DNA of 64,000 bases from Cylindrospermum sp. FACHB-282. Lineage in GTDB: Bacteria > Cyanobacteriota > Cyanobacteriia > Cyanobacteriales > Nostocaceae. The position numbers were made by a program, and so were the translations under genes. Within the stretch, counting starts at the first letter, position 1. Every line of letters starts with the position of its first letter. Below are positions 9,278 through 16,090 of the stretch, piece after piece. The notes beneath the pieces are model-generated. The model was not told where the DNA came from. It worked only from the letters and a program-made list of their open reading frames with translations, and did not search any database. The stretch lies in contig NZ_JACJRJ010000033.1 in assembly GCF_014697195.1 (NCBI RefSeq), positions 1 to 64,000 of the forward strand, given 5' to 3'.

Positions 9278-10480
9278 CTATGATTTGGTTTGTCCTAACA
9301 ATCTTTTCCCATACTTGCTAACTAACCGGATTGGTCGAATAAGATAGTAGAGGAAAGACAGAGAACGGGGCAGCTGCAGAAAACTCCAATCTCTAGCGTT
9401 GGGGACTGTTGATAAAAGAAAGTATTTGACTCTATCTTGAATGCGTTCTCTGGCCTGGATATAGAAAAAAGAGTTACCCGATATACTGGATGAATTAACA
9501 GTTTCGCAAAACAGTCCTTCGCGCACCTGCTTTGCAAGCGATGTTACCATTGGATCTGCCAGCACTCTTTGCGAAATGGCACTTGGTAGCGCTGTTCCCA
9601 AAAGATCATGTGCCAGGAAAAGACCTAGAAGCAGTATTCGCTCACTACCAAGTGTCCTAGACTTGGACAGCACAGAGTTCCAATCACTCTCTTGATAAAG
9701 GGTTACAAGTTGAGCAATATCACAAATCCATCCTAGTCTTTCCCAGCCGTGATGAGTTCCATGCACACAGAGAAAAAGAAGCAAATCTTCAAAATTAAGA
9801 TTGGGTACTACAATGCCTGTCAAGGATAATGGCTCAAGACGCTCCCATAAGCTCTGTGAATCGAGGGGAAAACACAGGTGTCTTCGTGTCAATCTCCAGT
9901 GTAGGTCAACAGCGACCATGCAATCTTTGCGATTAAAGAGATGCTCACCCTCAGTTTGAAGATGTCGTATTTCGTCAGCCTCTTTGACAGACCATGAACT
10001 GTATCCCCTAGAAACGAGCAGGTTCTTGACTTTTAAAACATCATGCTCGTGAACTAAAATATCTAGATCGCCAAACTGCCGTAGAGCAAGGTTTCCGTAA
10101 GCTGTAGCTGCTAAAACTGGTCCTTTGAAGGGGATGGCAGGAATTTCATGCTCTTGGAACAGTTCTAGGAGTTTAAGCAGTTCTTGGGTGAGGAAGAGAT
10201 TACGTACAGCGTTGGAGTGGAAAAAATTCTTCAGTTGAGCTATATTATCGGTTACTCTATCTGAGCAGGTGGTATTGAGGCTCTGGTAGAGGAGTGGGAT
10301 AACGCCATGACGGCTTGCTGTCTCAATCAGGTAATTCCAGTTAATGTTTTGTTGGACTAGGGTTTTGATGCTTTCAGCGGTTTCGGTGGTTATGTGGGTG
10401 CGGGCACAGCACAGAAGTAGCTCGATTTCTGGGTTAGTCGCGGCTGGTGTTTTGGTAGGTGGTTGAATAAAGGTTGTCAT
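9278..10480 (-). CDS. Nucleotidyltransferase-fold protein of the RiPP island (NTP_transf_5 type)
   Basis: About 400 residues from the chosen ATG at 10480. An in-frame ATG at 10525 lies inside the relic of another gene's 3' end, and the chosen start sits 4 bp after that relic's stop. The motif PFKGPVL followed by RQFGDLDILV (GDxD, predicted metal-binding Asp pair) is typical of the nucleotidyltransferase-fold proteins found with some lasso peptide clusters. In the pseudomycoidin type such proteins are reported to add sugars to the phosphorylated peptide. It is the last gene of the minus-strand run after the exporter, so tailoring of the precursor peptides is likely. The precise reaction is unknown. 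Confidence 0.75.
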   Translation of the reverse strand: MTTFIQPPTKTPAATNPEIELLLCCARTHITTETAESIKTLVQQNINWNYLIETASRHGVIPLLYQSLNTTCSDRVTDNIAQLKNFFHSNAVRNLFLTQELLKLLELFQEHEIPAIPFKGPVLAATAYGNLALRQFGDLDILVHEHDVLKVKNLLVSRGYSSWSVKEADEIRHLQTEGEHLFNRKDCMVAVDLHWRLTRRHLCFPLDSQSLWERLEPLSLTGIVVPNLNFEDLLLFLCVHGTHHGWERLGWICDIAQLVTLYQESDWNSVLSKSRTLGSERILLLGLFLAHDLLGTALPSAISQRVLADPMVTSLAKQVREGLFCETVNSSSISGNSFFYIQARERIQDRVKYFLLSTVPNARDWSFLQLPRSLSFLYYLIRPIRLVSKYGKRLLGQTKS

Positions 10481-10484
10481 AGAT

Positions 10485-10559
10485 TCATCGGTAGTTTTTG
10501 GCTTGGGTTTCAAATAAGTTTGCATAGGTACCGTCCAACTGCATCAGTTCGTCAGGGAG
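10485..10559 (-). pseudogene. C-terminal relic of a second ABC exporter gene
   Basis: On the minus strand one frame reads LPDELMQLDGTYANLFETQ, then AKNYR and TGA. This parallels the C-terminus of the intact exporter next door (EELINLSGSYAHLFKTQ, then AQHYK and stop). About 24 codons survive, immediately before the nucleotidyltransferase start. It indicates that a related exporter gene once stood here and was deleted, or that the exporter's 3' end was duplicated. Confidence 0.65.
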
Positions 10560-10563
10560 CAGT

Positions 10564-10603
10564 GTGATTTTGTGAGGTGCTTAAAATTAAGGCACCAAAT
10601 CAC
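10564..10603 (-). terminator. Imperfect hairpin between exporter and relic
   Basis: GGTGC/GCACC arms at 10576-10580 and 10592-10596 enclose TTAA/TTAA pairs, and outer arms GTGATTT (10564-10570) and AAATCAC (10597-10603) extend the stem with a bulge. No long U-run follows on the minus strand, so it may attenuate rather than end transcription. Confidence 0.35.
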
Positions 10604-10636
10604 TTTTGTTGGCAATTGAGTAATAGGCTTGTTTAA

Positions 10637-12454
10637 TCACTTATAGTGTTGGGCTTGGGTTTTAAACAAGTGTGCATAGCTACCACTCAGATTTATAAGT
10701 TCCTCATGGGTGCCGCTTTCAATAATTGAACCGTTTGCCATAACGTAGATACAGTCAGCCATTCTGACGGTTGATAAGCGATGGCTGATGAGAATAGCAG
10801 CTTGATTTTTAATGAGTTCGCGGAAATTTTGAAACACCTCTTCTTCGGCTTTAGGGTCTAGAGCGCTAGTTGGTTCATCCAACACAATTAACTGTGAATC
10901 TCGCAAAAATGCCCTTGCCAAAGCGATTTTTTGCCACTGACCGATGCTCAATTCTTCTCCTTGTTCAAACAATTTGCCCAGTATGGTATCGTAACCTTGA
11001 GGTAGCTTGCTGATGAAATCATCAGCACCGGAACGACGGGCAGCATCGGTGATTTTTTCGTGGGTCAATGGCAGATTGATATTTGCCATCCAAATATTTT
11101 CTTTAGCAGTCAGATGATATTTCGTATAGTCTTGAAAAATCACGCTAATTTGACGACGGAGGGCAGCAATTTCAAATTGGCATAAATCTACGCCATCAAT
11201 GGTAATGCTACCAAAAGTGGGATCATATAAGCGACACAAAAGCTTAATTAAAGTAGTCTTACCAGAGCCGTTTTCTCCTACCAACGCCACCACTTCACCT
11301 GGGCGAATAGTCAGATTAATATCTTGAAGTGCCTGACGCTTCGTAGTCGCATATTGAAAGCTGACATTATTCAACACAATGCCATGTTGCATTGGTATAG
11401 GAAAAGGTTTTGGATATAACGGTTCTACAACCTTTGGTTTCAGGTCTAGGAATTCATATAAATTAGCGAGAAATAGATTGTCTTCATATAGACCAGAAAG
11501 ACCACCCAAGAGACTTTTCAGGTCGTTTTGTCCCCGTTGCAATGCCTGGTAATAGAGTACTAAGTCACCAAAGCGGATAGTGCCTTGTATAGTTTGATAA
11601 ATAATGAAACCATAGGCAGTAAAAACTAAAATTGCCGCTACTGCTTGAGCAAAAAGATTAGCGATAGACTGTCTAGTGGTAATGGCGAGGTTTTCCTGGT
11701 ATAGCTGCCGCCGCAAGCGCAGATACCACTGACTAAAAAAAGAACCTAAATCAAACAAGCGAATTTCTTTAGCGTGTTGCTCTGTAGTAAGTATCCGACT
11801 CAAGTAGCCTGCTTGGCGTTCCTGGGCTGTCTTTTGACGCTGCCAATGATACATAATGCCGGAGTATTTCACCCGCACTACCATCGCCGGAATCGTGGCA
11901 ACAAATAAGATAACTCCTATTCCCCAATGCAATGACAGTAGCAACCCCAGCATCGCCACCAAGGATATACTACTCAAGCATAGCCATGCCAAACGATGTA
12001 GTATTTGCCCAGGTCGAGAAGGAGCTTCTTTTTGCGCTCGCTGCAAGGCATCATAATATTCGGCGTTTTCGTAATACTCCAAGTCAACCTCAATTGATTT
12101 AGCATGGAGAATGCCTTGCATATAGTCGGTGAGTCGCTGAGATTGAGCGCTATACACCAGTTCAGTCAGGGAAGAACACAGGGTAGTTACTAGGGTGATA
12201 GCACCAAAGAAGCCAAGTAAAAGTAATACTCGACTAAAGGCGGCTCCTTTGTCGGCAACATTAACGCTGGCGGCTATTGTATCTACGATGAGTTTGGTGA
12301 GGTAGAGAGAGAGTAGAGGCAATAAACCTTGAATAATCAAAAGTGCAAGCAAAGCAATAGTCAAATGAGGACTACTTTGCCAGACTAGGCGCAAGGCAGG
12401 CAGAATGCGTAAGCTTTGTTGGATTTTATATCTTAAAGTTTTGCCTGCTTTCAT
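10637..12454 (-). CDS. ABC exporter (fused membrane and ATPase domains) of the RiPP island
   Basis: 605 residues. An ABC-transporter type 1 membrane domain of about six helices (20-330) is fused to an ATPase (about 365-600) with Walker A GENGSGKT near 390-397, signature LSIGQ near 500, Walker B LIVLDEP near 520 and H-loop ISHRLST. There is no N-terminal C39 peptidase domain, so leader removal must be done elsewhere, presumably by the B2-like protein 3 bp upstream. Its position fits export of the mature peptide. The start is separated from the preceding stop by only 3 bp, which suggests coupling. Confidence 0.88.
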   Translation of the reverse strand: MKAGKTLRYKIQQSLRILPALRLVWQSSPHLTIALLALLIIQGLLPLLSLYLTKLIVDTIAASVNVADKGAAFSRVLLLLGFFGAITLVTTLCSSLTELVYSAQSQRLTDYMQGILHAKSIEVDLEYYENAEYYDALQRAQKEAPSRPGQILHRLAWLCLSSISLVAMLGLLLSLHWGIGVILFVATIPAMVVRVKYSGIMYHWQRQKTAQERQAGYLSRILTTEQHAKEIRLFDLGSFFSQWYLRLRRQLYQENLAITTRQSIANLFAQAVAAILVFTAYGFIIYQTIQGTIRFGDLVLYYQALQRGQNDLKSLLGGLSGLYEDNLFLANLYEFLDLKPKVVEPLYPKPFPIPMQHGIVLNNVSFQYATTKRQALQDINLTIRPGEVVALVGENGSGKTTLIKLLCRLYDPTFGSITIDGVDLCQFEIAALRRQISVIFQDYTKYHLTAKENIWMANINLPLTHEKITDAARRSGADDFISKLPQGYDTILGKLFEQGEELSIGQWQKIALARAFLRDSQLIVLDEPTSALDPKAEEEVFQNFRELIKNQAAILISHRLSTVRMADCIYVMANGSIIESGTHEELINLSGSYAHLFKTQAQHYK

Positions 12455-12457
12455 ATT

Positions 12458-12895
12458 TTAAATATGCTCTTTAGCAAAAGATGCCAGTTGGCTAAAATTA
12501 GAAAAATCTGTGACATTGCCAATCACAACCTGTCCTCGACTTTCTAACCATGCATGAGCCTTCAACTCTCCTGCTTCACCTTTGGCAACACCGATGCAGA
12601 GATTGGATGCATAACCGTAGTGATTCATGAAAACTTGGCAAGTCAAGGCACGCGCCAAACACTTGACACCAGGTGTGTAATGACTGCTCAGTTCAACAGC
12701 CCAGACAATTTTATCAATAGAGTGTTTCTCTTGGCATTGAGGTTTGGTTTTACTGATGCTTGATAGAAGTTGCTGCAAGGTTTTAAATGAGAGCAAAAAT
12801 AAACCTAATCTGATTAATACTAGTAAAACAAAAGTGCTAATTAAAAGTTGTCTTTTTTGAGAATCTAGTCCAAGAAATTTAGATAATTTATTCAT
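12458..12895 (-). CDS. Lasso-peptide B2-type leader peptidase (transglutaminase-like)
   Basis: 145 residues from the chosen ATG. An N-terminal hydrophobic stretch (17-35) is followed by a transglutaminase-like cysteine-protease domain: Cys79 in GVKCLARAL and His114 in KAHAWLE; the third catalytic residue is not obvious. B2 proteins cut the leader from lasso precursors after a PqqD-type protein (B1) delivers them. The frame stays open upstream to 13126 and passes through the start of a sugar-epimerase gene, so an N-terminally extended fusion is possible. I prefer the start at 12895 because family similarity begins there. It is followed after 3 bp by the exporter. Confidence 0.75.
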   Translation of the reverse strand: MNKLSKFLGLDSQKRQLLISTFVLLVLIRLGLFLLSFKTLQQLLSSISKTKPQCQEKHSIDKIVWAVELSSHYTPGVKCLARALTCQVFMNHYGYASNLCIGVAKGEAGELKAHAWLESRGQVVIGNVTDFSNFSQLASFAKEHI

Positions 12896-12991
12896 TGATA
12901 CTTCAACAGTGACGCGATGTCCTTCTAATAACAACTCTTCTGTAAAATGAGAGCCAATAAATCCGGCTCCGCCAGTGACAATAAAATGCAT
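12896..12991 (-). pseudogene. N-terminal relic of an NAD(P)-dependent epimerase/dehydratase, in frame with the B2 gene
   Basis: From an ATG at 12991, 4 bp after the glycosyltransferase stop, the frame reads MHFIVTGGAGFIGSHFTEEL and LLEGHRVTV. This is the first strand, glycine-rich loop and helix of a Rossmann-fold sugar-nucleotide epimerase. After about 32 residues it runs directly into the B2 protein in the same frame. The rest of the epimerase (over 250 residues) is gone. This looks like an internal deletion joining the two genes. Confidence 0.7.
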
Positions 12992-12995
12992 GATC

Positions 12996-13886
12996 TTAAA
13001 TTTGCTCAGTAGATATAGATAATCGCAACTCCTCATAACTAGCGGTTTCACCCCGCATTTCTCGATAGTGTTGTAAAACTCCACGGACTTTATCAATTTG
13101 ATTATTTTGAATATAGAGATGGGCAAGTGTAAGGTAGAAATTATAAAAGTAGGAATCGAGAAAATTCATAGGAAATTTTAGGAATTCTGGATTGCGCTCA
13201 ATGACTTTTTCCTTAACTCGCAGGCAGCTAACAAGCATCTGCTCTTCATTCCCAGAAATATTATTTGGCGATTGCCGATAACGCGCTAAGGGTTGATTTA
13301 AAAAGTAAATCGGAAATTTTTCAATCACACGCAGCCATAAATCGTAATCTTCACAACATCTCAGAGTTTCATCAAACAAACCCACTTTATCTAAACAGTC
13401 TCGACGCACAATAACCGTTAGGACTGGAATGTAGTTGTATCTAAAGAGAGTCCATAATACCTGAAGATTAGGGGTAGGAAAGGCTGTATTGTACGAACCT
13501 GGAAACAAACCCCGTTTATCAGAAAAAAAGAGTGAATCTGAATAGATCAAACCAATGCCTGGATTGGCTTCCAAAACGGAAATCTGTTTTTCTAACTTCT
13601 GAGGTTCCCAGAGATCATCATCATCTAAAAAGGCGATATACTTCCCTTTAGCAGAGCGAATTCCAGCATTGCGAGCCGCAGATAATCCTTGATTGGCTTG
13701 ATGAATAGCGGTAATTCGATGATGATCGCTAAATTGAGCCAGCACTTGCGAAGTGTTATCCTGAGAACCATCGTTGATGACGATAATTTCGTAATCGCTG
13801 TAGGTTTGTGCCAGAACGCTGTTAATTGCCTGACTGACAATGTGGCCACGCTGGTAAGTAGGAATAATAACACTGACAGTTGGCAT
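12996..13886 (-). CDS. Family 2 glycosyltransferase of the RiPP island
   Basis: 296 residues from the preferred ATG at 13886 (MPTVSVIIPTYQRG); an ATG 14 codons upstream exists but would add a hydrophobic stretch not expected in the family. GT-A fold markers are INDGSQDN, the AGIRSAKGKYIAFLDDDD segment (nucleotide-sugar and metal binding) and the later CCEDYDLWLR acceptor-region motif. GT2 enzymes move a sugar from a nucleotide donor. Located between the kinase-like gene and the B2 gene, it may glycosylate the precursor peptide, though an unrelated polysaccharide role cannot be excluded. Confidence 0.85.
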   Translation of the reverse strand: MPTVSVIIPTYQRGHIVSQAINSVLAQTYSDYEIIVINDGSQDNTSQVLAQFSDHHRITAIHQANQGLSAARNAGIRSAKGKYIAFLDDDDLWEPQKLEKQISVLEANPGIGLIYSDSLFFSDKRGLFPGSYNTAFPTPNLQVLWTLFRYNYIPVLTVIVRRDCLDKVGLFDETLRCCEDYDLWLRVIEKFPIYFLNQPLARYRQSPNNISGNEEQMLVSCLRVKEKVIERNPEFLKFPMNFLDSYFYNFYLTLAHLYIQNNQIDKVRGVLQHYREMRGETASYEELRLSISTEQI

Positions 13887-13941
13887 AAAAAATTGCAGAT
13901 TAAAAAATAGATATAGGCAGATATTCAAATTACTGGCGTTA

Positions 13942-14961
13942 CTAAACCAAAGTATGAATCAGGTGTAAATCCTCTAAAATAACATCGGAAATTTGTCCCA
14001 AGCTCCCTAAATCATCAGGACGTAATAACTCCCGCACAGTAACAGTCTTTGCCAATTGACCTAATTCTTGAAACTCCTTTCTACACTGTTGAGAAGTGAG
14101 GAAAGCACGCCCATAAGCATTGAACATCAGATGCTTCATTGCGTCAGGTAGAGAGAGGTAATTAATTATAGGTGCTGTGAGGTTTTGGTCACGTTCTCCT
14201 AATATGTACACAGCAAATAGTGGCAAAGCTTGGGATTGAAACTGCCACTGTTCTCTATCCTTTCCTTTCAAATCTATAAAGCGTTTATCTAGATTTGTTG
14301 ATACTAGTGATAACTCTTCTATTGAGCCGTGAATGGCATTTACAGAATTAGGCCACAGGCGTAGACGAGGATAAGCAGACTGTACCCAAAACCTTTTATC
14401 ATCAGGAATAAGTGCGGCAATATCATCTGCCAATACGGAGAATCCACGGCTAGCTAACGCTGCTGCTGTGGTTGATTTACCTGCGCCTGATTGTCCCAAA
14501 ATGGCGATCGCGCTACCATCAACCGCAACCACGCTGGCATGAAGACAAGTCACTCCCCGCAGCCGTAACAGATGACCGAGTACACAACCCAGCAACAAAG
14601 ATACCGCATCCGTAAATAGTTCATCTCTAGACCAAAAACCCCAAACTTGACTGCCGTCAGGATTCAAGATGAATTCCAAGCAATCAACCCCATCAAAAGA
14701 CCTTATCCTCCAGTAAGTGCCATCATCCCGGTGCGTTGTCCACAGGTGGAAGCCTGTTTTTTGATACCACTCAAGGGGCACATTCCAAAAAGATTGGTCG
14801 AGTAATAGCGGTTGACTCTGCTGTTCACCAACTAGGTGGATAACAACATCTATGGGGGCAGAACTATTAACAGTAGCTAACCCTGGCAACAGTCGATTAA
14901 TAGCTAGGTTTAGTCCATAAAATTGATAGCAATAATGATCATTGTTAATCGACATTTGCAT
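13942..14961 (-). CDS. HPr-kinase-like enzyme of the RiPP island
   Basis: 339 residues. The C-terminal part carries the HprK/P fold core: LHAS at 140-143, a P-loop GQSGAGKS at 156-163 and LADDIAAL at 178-184. The N-terminal 130 residues are a non-catalytic domain seen in HprK-like proteins of RiPP clusters rather than in true HPr kinases. Homologues in paeninodin-type lasso clusters phosphorylate a Ser of the precursor. Here the two precursors end in Ser/Thr-rich tails, so peptide phosphorylation is the natural guess. Met3 is an alternative start. It lies downstream of both precursor genes on the same strand. Confidence 0.78.
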   Translation of the reverse strand: MQMSINNDHYCYQFYGLNLAINRLLPGLATVNSSAPIDVVIHLVGEQQSQPLLLDQSFWNVPLEWYQKTGFHLWTTHRDDGTYWRIRSFDGVDCLEFILNPDGSQVWGFWSRDELFTDAVSLLLGCVLGHLLRLRGVTCLHASVVAVDGSAIAILGQSGAGKSTTAAALASRGFSVLADDIAALIPDDKRFWVQSAYPRLRLWPNSVNAIHGSIEELSLVSTNLDKRFIDLKGKDREQWQFQSQALPLFAVYILGERDQNLTAPIINYLSLPDAMKHLMFNAYGRAFLTSQQCRKEFQELGQLAKTVTVRELLRPDDLGSLGQISDVILEDLHLIHTLV

Positions 14962-15001
14962 TTATATTTATTTTTATCTGCAAACTCAGGAGTTTCAGAA
15001 T

Positions 15002-15024
15002 CCCGACTTTTTGAAAAAGTCGGG
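15002..15024 (-). terminator. Dispersed hairpin between precursor genes and kinase gene
   Basis: CCCGACTTTTT and its near-complement AAAAAGTCGGG form a stem of about 11 bp with almost no loop. It belongs to a hairpin family seen four times in the window (others at 21498, 31703 and 63403). Placed after the small precursor genes, it could limit readthrough so that precursor mRNA exceeds enzyme mRNA. Confidence 0.45.
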
Positions 15025-15082
15025 GTTCTTTTGGAAAGGACAAAGCTACACACTTTATTTTTCACAAAATGTTAAGGAAAAA

Positions 15083-15135
15083 GGTAGGTAAAAAATCCCT
15101 TTTAGTCTAGATTTCTAGACACTTTTTTCTACCTA
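15083..15135 (-). terminator. Nested hairpin downstream of precursor gene 1
   Basis: GTCTAG at 15105-15110 pairs with CTAGAC at 15115-15120 around an ATTT loop. Around it AGGTAGGTAAAAAA is answered by TTTTTTCTACCT, giving a long imperfect stem. It lies about 80 bp beyond the precursor stop in the direction of transcription. Confidence 0.4.
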
Positions 15136-15213
15136 ATAAACTAGCTTTACCTTCCCATTATTTATATGACAGGAATTAAAATTTACTGTCATTATGTTTT
15201 TTATACTGCTTGC

Positions 15214-15354
15214 TTAAGGAAGACCAGTAATGGGGGCGGAAGTAGTAGCAAAACCACCACTACCACCGACTTGTTGTGTTAAACCAGATATTTTACCGTG
15301 AGCTTTCAATTCTGGTTCAGAATAGTTTTTTTTCGCGTTTTCAGATTGAGACAT
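15214..15354 (-). CDS. Lasso-type RiPP precursor peptide 1 (46 aa)
   Basis: 46 residues, with an AAGGA Shine-Dalgarno 9 nt before the ATG. The leader has the motif bound by PqqD-type proteins: Tyr11-x-x-Pro14-x-Leu16, Gly20, then Leu25-Thr26. The core after Thr26 is QQVGGSGGFATTSAPITGLP, rich in Gly, Ser and Thr, with no Asp, Glu or Cys. Ordinary lasso cores need an Asp/Glu at position 7-9, so a lasso ring is not expected. The leader is almost identical to that of the neighbouring precursor, while the C-terminus differs from residue 36 onward. It was found by reading the minus strand; annotation pipelines may miss it because of size. Confidence 0.8.
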   Translation of the reverse strand: MSQSENAKKNYSEPELKAHGKISGLTQQVGGSGGFATTSAPITGLP

Positions 15355-15429
15355 TTGATGAATCCTTATGAGTGTACAGAATAGGCTTGTAGGAAGGGAA
15401 GTAGAAAGGTGTATTTAGGCTAGATTTAT

Positions 15430-15460
15430 TAGGCAATTTTATTGACCTAATAAATCCTTC
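15430..15460. repeat. Inverted repeat between the two precursor genes
   Basis: TTTATTAGG and CCTAATAAA flank CAATTTTATTGA, forming a perfect-stem palindrome about 100 bp after the end of the larger spacer unit. A matching CCTAATAAA occurs in the spacer after precursor 1 (near 15132), so the element was duplicated with the gene. A terminator or processing site is possible. Confidence 0.45.
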
Positions 15461-15540
15461 CTACTTGTTAACTCTACCCTGCCATCATTTATATGACAGC
15501 GAGTGAAGTTGAGCTTTTGGTGTTTTTTTCTACTTAACTA

Positions 15541-15672
15541 CTAAGGAGCAGACACAGTGGTAGTACCAAAACCACCGCTACCACCGACTTGTTGTGTCAA
15601 ACCAGATATTTTACCGTGAGCTTTCAATTCTGGTTCAGAATAGTTTTTTTTCGTGTTTTCATATTGAGACAT
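15541..15672 (-). CDS. Lasso-type RiPP precursor peptide 2 (43 aa)
   Basis: 43 residues, with an AAGGG Shine-Dalgarno upstream of the ATG. It shares the leader of precursor 1 (Tyr11, Pro14, Leu16, Gly20, Leu25-Thr26) and the QQVGGSGGF segment, then diverges to GTTTVSAP. Again no acidic residue or Cys follows the leader. It is the first gene of the minus-strand run (precursor 2, precursor 1, kinase, glycosyltransferase, B2, exporter, nucleotidyltransferase). Two precursors with fixed leaders and varied tails are typical of RiPP systems that diversify their product. Confidence 0.8.
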   Translation of the reverse strand: MSQYENTKKNYSEPELKAHGKISGLTQQVGGSGGFGTTTVSAP

Positions 15673-16090
15673 TTGAGAAACCCTTATTTTTTGTGTTTTA
15701 CTTATTTGGAGTTATCAGACTATAAAATAGTACCATAACCAAATTTAACTTACACAAAGATTGTTAAACTTATTAGTACTCTGTAGCGTAAATTATTTAG
15801 GGTGCAAATGACAAGATTAACTTGACTACTCATGCCCTGTGGAAGATGAAACAACCTTGCAGCTTGCTAAAGGGTTCTTCTTGTAAAAATTGATAAATCA
15901 CTGATAGGGTTTTATTAGGATATTGGGTTGGTAAGTAAGACGGCGGGAATAAATCTAACTATATTAGAAAACGTAAATAGGCTTAAAACTTTTACCAATG
16001 AACAATGACAAAGAACAAATGACAGCCCACACTAGTTAGCTTTAATTGTACCGACCGACTTAAGTTATAGTCCACCAAAAGTAAAGACGC
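15673..16090. other. Divergent spacer upstream of the precursor genes
   Basis: 418 bp between precursor 2 (minus) and a glycosyltransferase (plus). It must hold promoters for both directions. Apart from the possible sulfotransferase relic it shows no coding potential and no structured RNA I can recognise. Confidence 0.4.
15830..15958 (-). pseudogene. Possible sulfotransferase C-terminal relic
   Basis: A short minus-strand frame reads YPNKTLSVIYQFLQEEPF then SKLQGCFIFHRA and a stop. The NPxKTLxxIYxFLxExPF pattern resembles the region after the 3'-phosphate-binding part of bacterial sulfotransferases. It has no start codon and is blocked by a TAG upstream. I recognise the motif only from memory of the family, so this is tentative; chance resemblance is possible. 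Confidence 0.3.

Larger units (their letters stand above)
15120..15540. repeat. Tandem duplication covering precursor gene plus downstream spacer
   Basis: Each precursor is followed by a spacer holding CATTTATATGACAG-like DNA (near 15160 and 15485 on the plus strand: TTATTTATATGACAG versus TCATTTATATGACAG) and ACCTAATAAA. Together with the near-identical genes this shows a repeat unit of about 320 bp. The first 35 codons are nearly identical in DNA, the 3' ends are not. Confidence 0.6.

Noticed and set aside
9040-10480. Patatin fragment beside a nucleotidyltransferase-fold gene, suggesting a CBASS-type defence pair
   Set aside because: The patatin is a relic without its nucleophile half, and the nucleotidyltransferase is of the RiPP-associated NTP_transf_5 type (GDLDILV), not a cyclic-nucleotide synthase.
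12996-13928. Longer start for the family 2 glycosyltransferase
   Set aside because: The extra 14 residues are hydrophobic and outside the family; MPTVSVIIPTY is the normal N-terminus.
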